Assembly: GCF_023343835.1 (NCBI RefSeq)
Contig: NC_064447.1
Span: forward strand, 6,526,001 to 6,590,000
Direction: 5' to 3'
Source of the DNA: Lagopus muta
Lineage: Eukaryota > Chordata > Aves > Galliformes > Phasianidae
DNA length: 64,000 nucleotides
Part shown: positions 1 to 11,900 of the stretch, one piece after another
Numbering within the stretch: the first letter of the stretch is position 1
Layout of the letters: each line of letters opens with the position of its first letter
Translations under genes and position numbers: made by a program
The notes under the pieces: generated by a model
Told to the model about the DNA's origin: nothing
Seen by the model: the letters and a program-made list of their open reading frames with translations, nothing else
The model's database searches: none

Positions 1-407
1 TTTTCTGACAGAAGAACATCTAGCTGCATCTCAAACATAACAGTCCCTTCTAACACTCTATGCTACTTGTGTTTCTACAAAACTAACAAGTATTAAAACT
101 TCTTTTGGTTTCAGCAGGGGGCACCAACGACTCACATTCTGGGTTATTTCCTTAACAAACATAACAAAAGGAGGGATTCTTTTGAATTTGAGTGTCAAGA
201 CAGCTTTCTGCTTAATAAAATACTCAATAACATTAGTCTCCCAAAGTGCTTTAAGTTCTCTGCGACAACTAGACGGTAAAGATGCATTACAGAATTGGCC
301 TGGACCTACTAAACACAGGCTTCTTTCATTCTGCTAAAAAACATTCACCGTCATGTACTACAGATCTTGGAAAATAAAGTGCAACCTCCTGCCCATAACC
401 AACTCAC

Positions 408-566
408 CTCCAGAGGAGAGAAGTCATGATTGACAAGAAACGAGAGTCCACCAACAGGAACTATCAGAAACTCCACCCTGAACGTATCATGGTTTCCATC
501 ATAGGTGGCCTTAAATTTCATGTAGATCAGGTACACGGTGGCATATGAGCAGGCAATGTAGATAAG
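408..566 (-). CDS. KDELR2: KDELR2 coding exon 3 (residues 65-117)
   Basis: The acceptor is ctctttag|CTTATC and the donor is CTGGAG|GTGAGT. The 53 codons read [20 protein letters not shown] and end in NHDFSPLE, so Glu117, a pocket residue, is the last codon. Reading past the donor gives non-homologous sequence, which confirms the boundary. Confidence 0.95.
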
Positions 567-3500
567 CTAAAGAGTGAGGAAAGAAAAAGAAATACCCACA
601 AGGTTGCAGGATTACATTAAACCCATTGAACAAAGCTATTTCCAGGTATTAGGAGGAATAAGCTGTCTTTTTTAGTTCGTATTTTTTGCTTACATGCTTC
701 TGCAATTTCAATTTCATGCTACGTGGTGGTATTCAGCTTTTCTCAGCAGGGAATAATTCAAAACCAATGAGCCAATGATGTTTTAAAGTGTCACCTTGCC
801 TCTGGATGAAGTGACTGTCAGAAGTTTCTTCCTGTCAGAGCTTGTTCCTTGAGTAGAAACAACTGCAGCACTGACTGGAAAAGGAAGACTGCTTCTGCTA
901 CTGCAAGGGCAGCAGCGGCTCCACCACTGAAGCTACATATCTACGTGTGCATACATACAGTAGGGAGAGGTCTTTTTTTTTTTTAAATTCAAAAAGTTTA
1001 GGGGTGTGGTGGCTCATGTGGCAATTAAAAAGGTACTGAATCAAGCCCCACCTCAACTCAGCTATGTAACATAAAACAAAACAGCTCATTTGATTTACAG
1101 CTTTAAACATCTCCTACATCTGCAGAGCCAGTGCTCTCTGAAACCAACAGGCCATGAAACCAAAAGCTAAAAGACTGCCAGAAGCACTGAAGAGGAACTC
1201 AGTTTCAATTTCAGTTGATGTCAAACCTTACCATTTTTAATTGTTACAGCACAGCAGACTTTATACTTATTCCCCATGGGACAGGTAAGTAGCCTTATTT
1301 TACAGGTAAGTAACCAGAATCAGAGATAATACCTCACTTCCTGAAGGGCACTCTGCCAGCACCAGGACAATTTAGTACAGTACATTAGACAGACTAGCAT
1401 CTGCCTCAGTTTCACCATAAAGAAAAATGTTCCAAAAACCTAATTATATTTGGTATAGGACATTCACAATGGAAAAGAAACAGATTTAATCAAACAAAAC
1501 AACAGTAAAATCATAGCTTGCAGGTGGCACAGTCTCCCCAGGGCAGCGGTCACAGCCCCAGGATGCTGGAGTTCCAAGAGTGTTTGGACACTTCAGACAT
1601 GGGGTTTGGTTTTGGGGGGTCCTGAGTGGAGGGAGGATCTGGATGCAACAATCCCTGTGGGTCCCTTCCAACTTAGGATGTTCTGTGATTCTTTGGCAAG
1701 ATACCACATCTAAGGAATCCCTACCCCAACTATAGGCTAATGATAATTGGTGCAGTCAGAGAAGGCACTAAGAAGTGCCAGTGAAGCCCAGCCCATCCCA
1801 GAAAGTTACTTAATGAGAACAGTATATTCTGTGGCACTCAAAGTTTCCAGAGACACCAAAATAAAAGAAATGCAGCCTACACTCAGAGGTACTATGAGAA
1901 ATGAACTGTGTGATACGTAATGCTACAAACCACAAAAACTGAAGTCTGCAAGTCAGGAAGAAAGGCAGTTAGTACCAACTTGCTTATACTCCCAGAGCAC
2001 AGAACAAACTCATACTTTTTATATATCCAATGACTACTTCCAGATAAGCTGGTACCTACAGTTTAATTAATACTGCTTTAAAAAAAAAACACAAAACAAC
2101 ACAAACAACAAGAAAACAGAAACACAAAACCAAACCTGAAGGAAATTCTGAAGCAAGTTCCCTTAATTCTTCAGTATTATCCATATTATTAACTATCTAG
2201 CCTTTCCTTCTGGTAAAGTTACATTATCCTCTAAGCTAAACTGAACTAAACTAAAACTGAAAAGCGTCACCAAAAATCCTAGAATAAAAGAAGTGGATTA
2301 CAGTGTCTGTTCTGGTGCCACCAATGCCAAACAAGCTGTACTCTTCCAGTCTGCTGCTTTATTTTCTTGTACTGGGCATCAGTATTTGCAGAAATAGAGC
2401 CAACAAAACCAAATCTGGGCTGACTAACGTTCAGTTGACAAGCACAGGGGTATAAATCAGATGGAAGCCACATTCTTGAAGTGAACTCCTGAAAACTTCT
2501 GATCAGCTTCTGACAAAATGTTAGCAGCAATTCTAGCTACACGCTTCAAATACCAGTTTCCCTTGTAGAAAGAGATTTTTCTTTAGCCTTTTCTAACATC
2601 TCAAATGAGAAATACAATTTATTTAAACCATTTTTGCCAAGGGCTTTTATTTTCAATAACCAAAGAGGCATTTGTTGTAAATGTCACAGTCCCCACTCAA
2701 AGTTTTAAAATAACTGCATGCAGAGTGTAGAAAGAGAGTTTCAAGTCCATTTTCCATACTGTTTACCCAGCTACACAGCGGGCATTTAAAGATGCCTCAC
2801 TTCATAAAGTTATGCATGCTGCATGCAGCAATACCAGCTTTTCTGACTTTCCAGTATACTCTACCTTCATAGATGTGTTATACAATGAAATGAATGAAGT
2901 GAAGAGGTCCAGATAGCGGGTAGTGAAGACCAGTGCAAACAGAAGCTGGCTTTTCCCAGAAATACCTAAAGCAATAAAGGAAATAATTAATTACTTTAAA
3001 ACACTTGATGTCAAGGCTGAGGAAGAATATATCCCCTATTTCTATGCAAGTTGATCACAAAATTAAGACAAAATCTGAGTTTCCAGGGCAAAGCTGTACA
3101 AACAGAACTGTACGTTCACCTCCTTCAGCAGCTCAGCTGTAAGTTACCTACACATTACTGTACTGGAAAAGTTGCTAGCACTACTCAGAAGTCACTCACA
3201 GTAGCCTCTATTTTCTCCAGAGCTATGAGCTGCTTGTTCTGCATTATCCTTGGGCACTACACAGCAAGGCTGCACTAGTGCTCAAACCCCAGTGTTACCA
3301 AGAGCTATCTCTACCTGGAATGATATAAGTACCACAGACCCAGAGATGACCAGGAAGTGTGCTAGCACCAGTTGTGTGGCTTTAAAGGAACTGTCTGATG
3401 TGAAGACTCAAGGTAATTCAATTCTGAATCTCAACTGGCCAAATGTCAGGAAAAAAAAAATTAAATAATCAAAAATAGATGTTACTACATAAAAGTATTT

Positions 3501-6500
3501 AAAAAGGATCATGAGCTGAAGTAACAGCCACCTACACAGCCTCTTCAAAGCAGCTTTCAGCTTCAGGCCAAAGCCCAGATGCCAGCCTCAGTACTTTGGC
3601 CACTCAAGTTTCTGCAGCCAGCGACAACCACAGCACCACTGACTGACTGAACACCCCACAAAAGTTCTGCATCATCAACCACTAAAAGCTTCTGAAGACT
3701 GAAGAGAAGCATCATTCCCTAACACTGATGTAAAACCACCAAGCTTTTATCTTGCTATTCCAATTATTCTTGTTTTCAGTCACCCAGGGTGAAAATAAGA
3801 TTAATTCGTTTAGCTAAGCACACAAACATTGCTCAGGAAAACAAGACAGGGAAAAACATTCTCTAGAGAAAGTTATGAAGCAAGGCTGAAAATCCTTTTT
3901 GCCTTTATACAGTGATATTCCTGATAATGGTTTTATTAACAGTGCCATAAAACAACTAAAAAGCATGCAACATGCTATGGTTTCACCTTGATTAACGCTT
4001 CAGAAACACTAAGCTGCCACAAATGAAGGGACTGGATATTTATACATGAAGTACAGGAATGGCTAAAACTGTAACAGTTAGGAAGGTATTTGTTTGCAGC
4101 ACTGTACCTGCACCATAAGCCACGTTAGGTGAGCCTTACCTGGTGTTTACATAATAGCCCCCAGTGGTCAATAAGTACAGCAAACAGCAAGACCCCAAAA
4201 ACTCATTATGGGGACTGAAAGCAACAACACAAAAGCCCTAGTTAAAAAGAACAGCAGCAAAAAACAGCCACCAAACTTTTCCAAAGTTAAGACAGCAGTT
4301 CATCTGACATTTCTGAACCCCAACAAGGCAGCAGCCTGCAGCAGTGCTCGCAGCAGCCCTCCAGACAGGACAGGCCTGGCCCACAGTCCTGGGGTGCACA
4401 GCCTCCAGCCCATGCCATATCACCATGTGCAACATCAGTGTATTTCACGTGGTGTTTTCTTTTAGTTACTGACCACACACAGCAACACAGAGCATTTCAA
4501 ACACATTTATTACTGGCCACTGCTGTATGTTTGGATCCAGGTGTGTTGTCACGTAAATACAAATGCGATAATGGAATATATGTGACAAATCCCTCTCAAC
4601 AAGTGCAGCCTCATCTCCCTCTAGAATCAAGAAGTTGCTGTTTTTATGAATGCTTTCAGTATTACAGACTTTTGGATCTTGAGAATAGCCGGGAGCTCTG
4701 GAAACACACCACAAAACCAAGGCTGAATGGATTTCCAAGGTAAGTAGGGCAGAGCAGGCGAGGTCCAGAGTTCAGACCAAAGGCCCGCATGGCGCAGGAG
4801 GGCTGGGTGGGAGCTGAGCTCTGTGCCACGAGCAGAGCTGCAGGACATGAGTGAACATCGCACTGATGGCTCTGATGACCAGACTATCACTACACCAGCA
4901 CAGTGCTGGCTGACAGCTGTGACACACAAACCACACTGTCATTCTCCTCCCGCTCTTTTCATTTCCACAAACATTACCTAGTTCTGGAGTAACCACATGC
5001 ATTACCATTCCCTCTTTTCCCAAAGCCTTGGGCTCAAATTTTCACCTCTCCTTTTTGTTTTATCTTCATGCACTGAAAAACTTCAATTCCTGCTTCCAAG
5101 CTTGGCTAAAAGCCCCCAGCAGCCCTGCTGCCAGGCCAAAGCACAGCAGCATCCACCCCAGCTCACTCCTGTGGGGCTGGCAGCTAAGGAGGCACTGCAG
5201 GGCACTCAGCTACTGCACGGTCATGAAAGGTACAGGCTGAAGCTTTTCTAAGGAAGGCCAACTTTTTGTCATGGAGCCCTCACAGCCTTTTTAAAGAACT
5301 TAATAAAAGCCAGTTAGTTCAGCATGAAGTCTGCGTCAGCCACAGAACCACAACTCCTCTGGGTCTGCTAAAGAAATACTAACCAACCTAACTCTAAACT
5401 CAAATTCTATTGACCAAAAGGCAAAACTTTCCTTCAGAAAGATAAATGAAATTCCAGACCTACCTAAAACAGTATTTTCTGAGAAAACATAGACAAACTG
5501 GCAATAGCCTATGGCAAAGTACTGTGTAAAACCTTCAGCTTTATGTATGGTGCTGTCCATAGCAGATACTTGAAATTATGAGACAGCTCCATGGCCCAGC
5601 AAAAGCATTACACATTCATTATCTGCACTACTTTTTTTCCAGACGATTCAGCATATAATTTGCTGCAGGTCACCTTTAACACTTGACAAATGACACTGAG
5701 AGAAGCAAATCAATTCCCAGGCAGTAATTCACAGCACAAACAATCTAATTTAACTTGGAACAAATTAGAAAATACAGTCTGACCATGACAACGTGTGAAA
5801 GCAGACTATTCTTCAAGTCTCACAAGTTCCCTAATTACAACACTAGAGTCAATAACACGTTAGCTGCAGCATTCTCCACTGCTCCCAGTAATTATTTCCG
5901 AGGTGCTGGTTGCAGTGGTGAGCGTTTTCCCCACTCCTCGATGCAAAAGCTCAAACAAGCAGTCATGCAAAAAGCTGTCACCCTGCCAACTGTGAAATCA
6001 CAACTTGATTTGCTTTTGCCTCGTTATCTGTTTAGCGTACTGACCGAATTAGGAAAAATAAAGAGATGAACTCTGTCTAACACAGACGATGCAGGGAGCT
6101 TCATGGCACAGCCCTGCTCCAAAGGAAGCAGGAGCAGCGTCTCCCTCCCCCAGAAAGCAGCGTGCTGTGCGGGCCGCCTGGCTCCAGCTGCTCTCACAGG
6201 CCTCCAGCTCTGCCTAACAAAGGCTGCAGGCTCACACAGATGCAGCAAGACGCAGAGCCGGCACCATGCGGCTGGTAGCTCTTCATGGATCACAGCCTAT
6301 GATTTAGCAATCACTTAGAGGCCTCAATTTATTTTCTAAGCTCCTACTGCCAGGGAAATGCACGGTTAAAGCACCTGCTGGTCTGCTCAGTCTCCTCAGT
6401 CACCAATACCCCCAAGGTGTAATTTTATTTAATTTATGAACTGTTCAACTGACCACACATCCGAATGACAGAAAGCCCTCTAACAATGGCAGCTAGCCCG

Positions 6501-8592
6501 AACCGAACACCAACTGGCAACCATTTAGGGGTCGTTGTTGTGGACTTTACAAACACATTCTGGGTAAATATATTTATAATGCCTTTATTCACAGAAATGA
6601 CAGCTAACAACCAGAAGCTTCCACAGGTAGCAGCCCCAAAGCAAAACCCAGGCTCTTCCAAGGCACTGCTCTCCTTCCAGCCAGCTCGTCAGCTCCCCAG
6701 TGCTAATGCCGCAGAAGAGAAATGGATCTGGATTACTCCTAAGAATTCAGGCAGGACTAGAATACACGAGCAACAATCTCACACAAACAAATCCACATTT
6801 CAGCATTCAGCTGAGGAAGGTGAATGAATCACTGTTTCAGCTGAATGAGTGCAGGCATACAGCTATGTCAGAAGATGGGAGAGCTGAGGGCCACACAAAA
6901 TATTTGCCCATCCGCTTCTCTATACTGGAGAAAACAATACCAAAACCGTGACAAGTAGGATTCCTCTTCCTTACTAACAAATCTCTACCAACAGCAATCC
7001 TCAGCCATAACTGACCCAAGAAAAACAATGTCAGAGCACTTTTTGAACAGAAAAGTGGGACTGGGTTACGCTGTACTAGACTGTGAAAATTACCTCACGT
7101 CCAAAGGTCACTTACGAGTCTCCTAGCTAAAGTCTCCTAGCTGAACTATTACTCCAATTTTAGCCTTGCACCAGAACTCCTCATTTCCCTACTTCAGTCT
7201 ATATTACTTCCCAGCTCATTAACCCTTGGTTGGTTGCAACTCTGACAGCATTTCTTATGTGTGGCAGAAGACAGAACACCACATCAGGACTGGAGGCCAG
7301 ATGCTCTCCTGTCAGAAAGGATCATCAGAAAAGACCTCTTGGGCTCCTTGGCCTCAAAAGTGACATCCTCTGACAGCACCCTATTTAAACGGTACAGTCA
7401 TTTACTCGATGTATTTTGTTGTTAGAAATCACAGAAAAAAAATACTGCTATAAACCAAAGCTGTTCATCTACCGTGATTTTTCTTTTGCACTATCAAGCG
7501 GCTAGCAATAAGTGACCTGATTCGGAAGCAGAGAATCCATGCTCCCTCTTACCTGTAAGGTAGCGGAGATTTCATTTCTCCACTCTCAGTTCTCTTGGGC
7601 TGCAGCCCAAACCCATCCCTCACAAATACCCACCGACTGAGGAGCAATCGCAGCCCTGCCAGCACCAGACACATCGGGCTGCCCGCCGCTCCTTCCCGCT
7701 GCCACGTCATAGCAGGCCGGCAGCACGGAGCGCCGCAGCGCCCAGGCTTTCCCTCCCAGCTCTGCCGCAGCAGCTCGAACGGACCCGCCAGCGGTACGGG
7801 TGGCCACGTTATTCTTACTGCAGGAAAACAAAGGGGTGAGCGCGCCGGCTCGCCCTGCACGAATCCCGGAACAGAGAAACTTCAAGATGTGCGAACTGCG
7901 AGTCAGCTCGTCGCAGCGTTGCAGCCCGCGGGAGCGCCGCTCGGCTCAGCACGCACAGCAGCACGGCCGCGCCTCGGGAATGGACGGAACGTGCTCCCGC
8001 TCCTGCTGAGGGCAGCCCGGGCCCGGCAGCAGTCGCCCCGGCCCGGCTCCCCATTCATTCGGCGCCGGCAGGGCCCTTACATAAAGAAGGAGGTCCCTGT
8101 GGGGGGGGCGGTCGAAACAGCGCCGCTCGGGGATTCGAACGAAGAGCTGCGGGCGCCGGGCCCGCAGGGAAACCGCAGTTCCCGCGGGTGCCTCCGCAGA
8201 CGTGGGGAACACGCGGCTCCCCTCAGCCCACCCTCAGCGGGCGGCCCGGGGCCTTCGGGGCCGCAGGAGGCGGGCGCCAGCGCACCCCGCCGCCTCCCGG
8301 GCCCCGAGCAGCCCCGGCCCCGCCGCCCCTCCTCGAGGAAGGAGCGGCCCCTGCAGCGTAGCTTAGCGGAGCCGAGCCCCGGCCCCTCCCGGCCCCGGCC
8401 TGCAGCGAGGAGGCGGCCACGGCGCCCAGCCCTCGACTCGACTCGGCCCGGCCCGGCCCCGCCGCGCTCCCCCGGCCCGCCCGGCGGCCTCCCGCACGCA
8501 CCAGCGCAGGAGCGGCTCTTCCATATCTTGAGCAGCAGGATGATGATGGCCGCCAGGTGGGACAAGTCCCCGGTGAGGCGAAAGATGTTCAT
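408..8592 (-). CDS. KDELR2: KDEL receptor 2 (ER lumen protein-retaining receptor 2), 5' half
   Basis: KDEL receptors are seven-helix Golgi/ER membrane proteins that bind the C-terminal KDEL signal of escaped ER chaperones at low pH and return them in COPI vesicles. Three coding exons are visible: 8502-8592, 2865-2965 and 408-566, joining in frame (phases 1 and 0) to give residues 1-117. The protein starts [12 protein letters not shown] and continues through [18 protein letters not shown] and VNHDFSPLE. Residues known from the family to form the ligand pocket are present at the expected numbers: Arg5, His12, Arg47, Asp50 and Glu117. Sequence such as [18 protein letters not shown] fits KDELR2 better than KDELR1. 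The remaining part, about 95 residues in probably two exons, lies beyond position 1. The start codon has a good context (gtcgccATG) inside a CpG island. Confidence 0.95.
567..2864 (-). other. KDELR2 intron 2
   Basis: AT-rich intron sequence with no coding signal. A plus-oriented CR1 tail lies at about 1515-1697 and short A-runs occur near 2060-2110. I see nothing else of note. Confidence 0.8.
1515..1697 (+). mobile_element. CR1 LINE 3' fragment
   Basis: The segment ends in gggtcccttccaactt followed by gatgttctgtgattctt. This matches the common 3' end of bird CR1 elements in the plus orientation. It is diverged, and its 5' edge is uncertain. Confidence 0.75.
2865..2965 (-). CDS. KDELR2: KDELR2 coding exon 2 (residues 31-64)
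   Basis: The acceptor is ttgctttag|GTATTTC and the donor is ATGAAG|GTAGAG. The exon reads [20 protein letters not shown] and ends in NTSMK. It carries Arg47 and Asp50, which take part in signal binding in this family. Confidence 0.95.
2966..8501 (-). other. KDELR2 intron 1
   Basis: This is the first intron. Its right end (from about 7650) belongs to the CpG island. The rest is ordinary AT-rich sequence with no convincing exon or conserved protein match. A short direct repeat, gtctcctagct, occurs twice at about 7108-7145. Confidence 0.75.
8502..8592 (-). CDS. KDELR2: KDELR2 coding exon 1 (residues 1-30)
   Basis: ATG at 8592-8590 begins the first transmembrane helix, [16 protein letters not shown] through [12 protein letters not shown]. 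The donor follows as GCTG|GTGCGTGC, leaving one base of the Gly31 codon. The 5'UTR extends to higher coordinates, but its start cannot be fixed from the sequence. Confidence 0.95.
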
Positions 8593-8630
8593 GGCGACGG
8601 AACGGCGGAGCAGCCCGGAGCCGGGGAGCG

Positions 8631-8640
8631 AAGATGGCGC
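8631..8640. promoter_or_regulatory. YY1-like AAGATGGCGC motif near the KDELR2 transcription start
   Basis: The motif AAGATGGCGC lies 39-48 bp upstream of the KDELR2 ATG. YY1 sites of this form are typical of TATA-less CpG-island promoters close to the transcription start. It suggests the start site is near here. Confidence 0.45.
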
Positions 8641-8660
8641 AAGCTCAGCGGGCACCGAGC

Positions 8661-8680
8661 GACGTGGCCCGGGGACGTGG
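8661..8680. promoter_or_regulatory. Tandem GACGTGG elements (XBP1/ATF6-type) by the KDELR2 start
   Basis: GACGTGGCC occurs twice, at 8661 and 8674 (13 bp apart), about 70-90 bp upstream of the KDELR2 ATG. GACGTGG is the core of the unfolded-protein-response element bound by XBP1 and ATF6. KDEL receptors serve the ER chaperone system, so stress control is plausible. Binding is inferred, not shown. Confidence 0.5.
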
Positions 8681-8950
8681 CCAGACAGCCACCGCGCCCG
8701 GTGCACGCTGGGAAGCGGAGGGAGCGGCCCCGCCGGCCCCGCCCCGCGTCCGCCCGCGGCCGTTAGCGCTGAGGCGGCGCCAGCCGTGCCGGGGGGTGGC
8801 GGGAGGCCGCGCTACGGCCGCTCCGCGCGCAGGGCCGGGTGGGCTGCGGGCCTCGCTTTCGCTCCGCGTTCCTCAGGTGCCCTTTAGACGAATAGATTCG
8901 AGATTCTTCCTTAGTGGGGAAATGGGCCTGCGCGCCCAGCAGCACTATGA

Positions 8951-11900
8951 GTGGGAGAAGGAAGTGGCCGTGTAATGCGGCACTCAGACACTGCGGCTGA
9001 CATTTGATAGCAATTGTTATGTGAAAACAGTGATGGGCCTGGTTCATGCTGAGCAGCCCAGGAGTGCTTACAAATCCTCCAAAAAGAAAAGACAAACAGG
9101 AATTGTTCCTTGCACATTAGGGTTTTACGAGTCAGCATCTTTACAGACCTGCGTCCTTGAGTCACAGCATCGCTCAGGTTGCAGAAGACCTCTAAGATCA
9201 CCAACCCCAACGCCACCCCACCATGCCACTGACTTCAGTGCCACATCTCCACAGTTCTTGAACACCTCTAGGGTCAGTGAACCACTTTCTGTACAGCCTG
9301 TGCCACTGCCTGACGTCTCCAAGAAGCAATTTTCCTAATAACCAACCTCAACCTCCCCTGGTGTTCCTTGTCCTATCACTGTTACCTGGGAGCAGAGGCT
9401 GACCCCCACCTCACCACAGCCTCTCTTGAGGGAGTTATAGAGAGCCATAAGGTCTCCCCTGAGCCTCCTCCAGAATAAACGATCCTGATTCCCTCAGCCA
9501 CTCCCTATAAGATTTGTTTTCCAGATCCTTTACAGCTCCACTGTCCTTCTCTGAACACACTCTATCAGTGTCTTGTAGTGAGGGGCCCAGAACTGAACAC
9601 AGCACTCGAGGCGCACCCTCACTGTCACTGAGTACAGAAGGACGATAAACCTCCTGCTCCTGCTGGCCATATTATTTCTGATACAAGCCAGGATGCCTTT
9701 GGCCTTCTTGGCCACGTGGGCACACTGCTGGCTCACATTCAGCCTGCTGAAGGAGAATATTGCCATCAAGCATCCAGCCCAAAGAAGGATCTCCTCTGAA
9801 AATACTACAGCGATGTCTGTATCAAAATCAGAATAACAAAGAAAGCTAAGACCATTACTACAGACCCTGTATATTTTTACAGAACCATGCTGTGTAAAGA
9901 CTGCACAAAACTTCCAGGGCTGCAGCTTCCCACCAGAGCTAGCAGCACCGCTATGCTGCACTGACCTGAGGACACAGCTCCCTGTGTTGGCAGTGTGAGG
10001 CAGGCCACAGGCAGGACCAGTGTGGCCACAAGCTTTGCCCACAGGGCTAACATAACAGCCCCCTTATTGTACCAGAGACTGCAGTTAGCTGAAAAAAGGG
10101 CAAATATGAGAAAGACCCTTAAAGAATTAGGAAAAATACTTGCTTAGTTTTAATTCTTCTCCGAATGTTTTTGTTGGGGTTTCTTTTTCTATTTGAGCTT
10201 CTTAGATATGAATTTTTTTATTTTCTAGTTTGCTTTCACTCCCCTCTTCACAGGTTTGTTTTCTCTATTTCTTTGAAAAGTCTACAAACCTCTCCTTTTG
10301 ACAGTATTACCAAATGGGTAAAGCCATGATAAACTTGAATCAATAATAAGCTAACTCACTTTCTTTCCTCTGACAAGCTCTTCAGTTGTTCAGGGCATTC
10401 AAGATAGCATATTACTGCTTTCAGAGTAACTAAAAGCAAAGCTACAAGCATTTGAAACGAAAATGTAAAAGTTAACAGGTCTTTTCCACTCCCCATGAAG
10501 AGAAGGCCCTATACATTTCAGCCTCAGCTCTGGATCAGAAACTACTCTCAAACAAGAGACGTTGTCATCGTGTCTGCAGACCAGGCATACCTCTTCACTT
10601 TCTGGTTCCAGCACCTCCTCAACTGAGGAGCTGCAAAAGGAAGTCATGCTGTCCCTGACATCTCCCTGCAGCTGACAGGAAGCAGAACTCCCTGGCAGCA
10701 TGGAACAGGCTTGCCATCCCCCCCCAGGCAAGCTCAGCTTCCTCTGGCGCTTGAAATTATTCTCACCTTTCTTCAGCCCTCAACTGAAGTCCCAGGCTTC
10801 TGACATTTCACTTGCCTTGTCAATGAAAAAAGTGGAAGGTGAGAAGCACATCTGATACTCTACTGGAGAACCTGTGCTTCTCAAAGGGACGTTGGTGTCA
10901 GAGCTCTGGGTACTCAGGTGATGCAAAGGGCACTGCAGAAGTGGATAAAGATTGTCATAGGATACAGCAAGGCACTGAAGTTCATACTGCCTGAAATCAA
11001 TGTCTCATGAAAGAAAGAGGCTGTACAGCATCGCACCTTCACTCTATTCTGGTTTGAAGAATTAAAAACACTTCAATCATAGATGTATCTTCCCTCAGAA
11101 AGACATAATAGAGTGTGAAATATTACCTGGTATAAATATGCTGTCCTGGGCACTGGCAGTTAGTGGACTGACTGCACATTTCATAGCCAGCTGAAAGGCT
11201 TCTTCAGCACCTTTTCTTGATGGTCTCAGGAACGGAATGCCAGTGAAGCTGTCCATGGATTTCAATGGACACTGCCTCAGACACTGATAGCCATCACATT
11301 ATGCCGCATATTCTCCTGTAGTTTAAATATATGCTACATTCTTCCACGGATCTCTTCCTGAATATAACTCAAAACAATGACCTTCTCATCTTTGAAAAGG
11401 GCCCAGTACAGAAATAAATTGCATAATCTTAATGATCATTTTAGAGAGACTGAAAAGAGGGTGTCTCTCCTGAAAAAGTGGAATGTGTTTATTGCACAGA
11501 AAAACCTCTGATTAACGCAAGTTATGGAAGCAATTATATAAATGATTCACCTCTTTCAAAAGCAATGGCATCAACGATACTGTTGAGAATAAATAATTAT
11601 TTTCTCAGTTCATACAGGATATATCCAGAGCTTTTTTGTGGTCTGAGCTGTTTTCTGACATCTGATTAAATTCAAAACATGTCAGGCTCTGGTTAGACAT
11701 AACCCAGGGCTCTATCTTCTGCATTAAACCAACAGATGATTTTGACTGTAGCAATGCCTATTCTTTGTACAGTTCCTTTTTAAACAGTGGTTAACACTTC
11801 TTGGATAAAAGATTACCAGAAGAAAACACCATTCTCTAATTGTCATATTTCTCCTCTTTCTGGATTTCTGGTTGTCTCTTCTTTTCGTCCTCCAAAGAGA

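Larger units (their letters stand above)
7650..8950. promoter_or_regulatory. KDELR2: CpG island and promoter of KDELR2
   Basis: This stretch is strikingly GC-rich and dense in CpG compared with the AT-rich flanks, and it covers KDELR2 exon 1 and the start of intron 1. No TATA box is evident. This is the usual form of a housekeeping promoter. Long reading frames in it on both strands come from the low stop-codon density. Divergent transcription to the right is possible but not shown. Confidence 0.85.

Noticed and set aside
8077-8706. 209-codon minus-strand frame over KDELR2 exon 1
   Set aside because: Only the part from [10 protein letters not shown] to SRSCA is real. The frame runs on through the donor into intron 1.
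7595-8887. 430-codon plus-strand reading frame
   Set aside because: It lies in the KDELR2 CpG island and antisense to exon 1. Its Pro/Arg/Gly-rich composition is what GC-rich DNA gives by chance, and it matches no family.
9530-10042. 170-codon minus-strand frame
   Set aside because: Its C-terminal half is the end of a CR1 reverse transcriptase. It is a decayed transposon, not a host gene.
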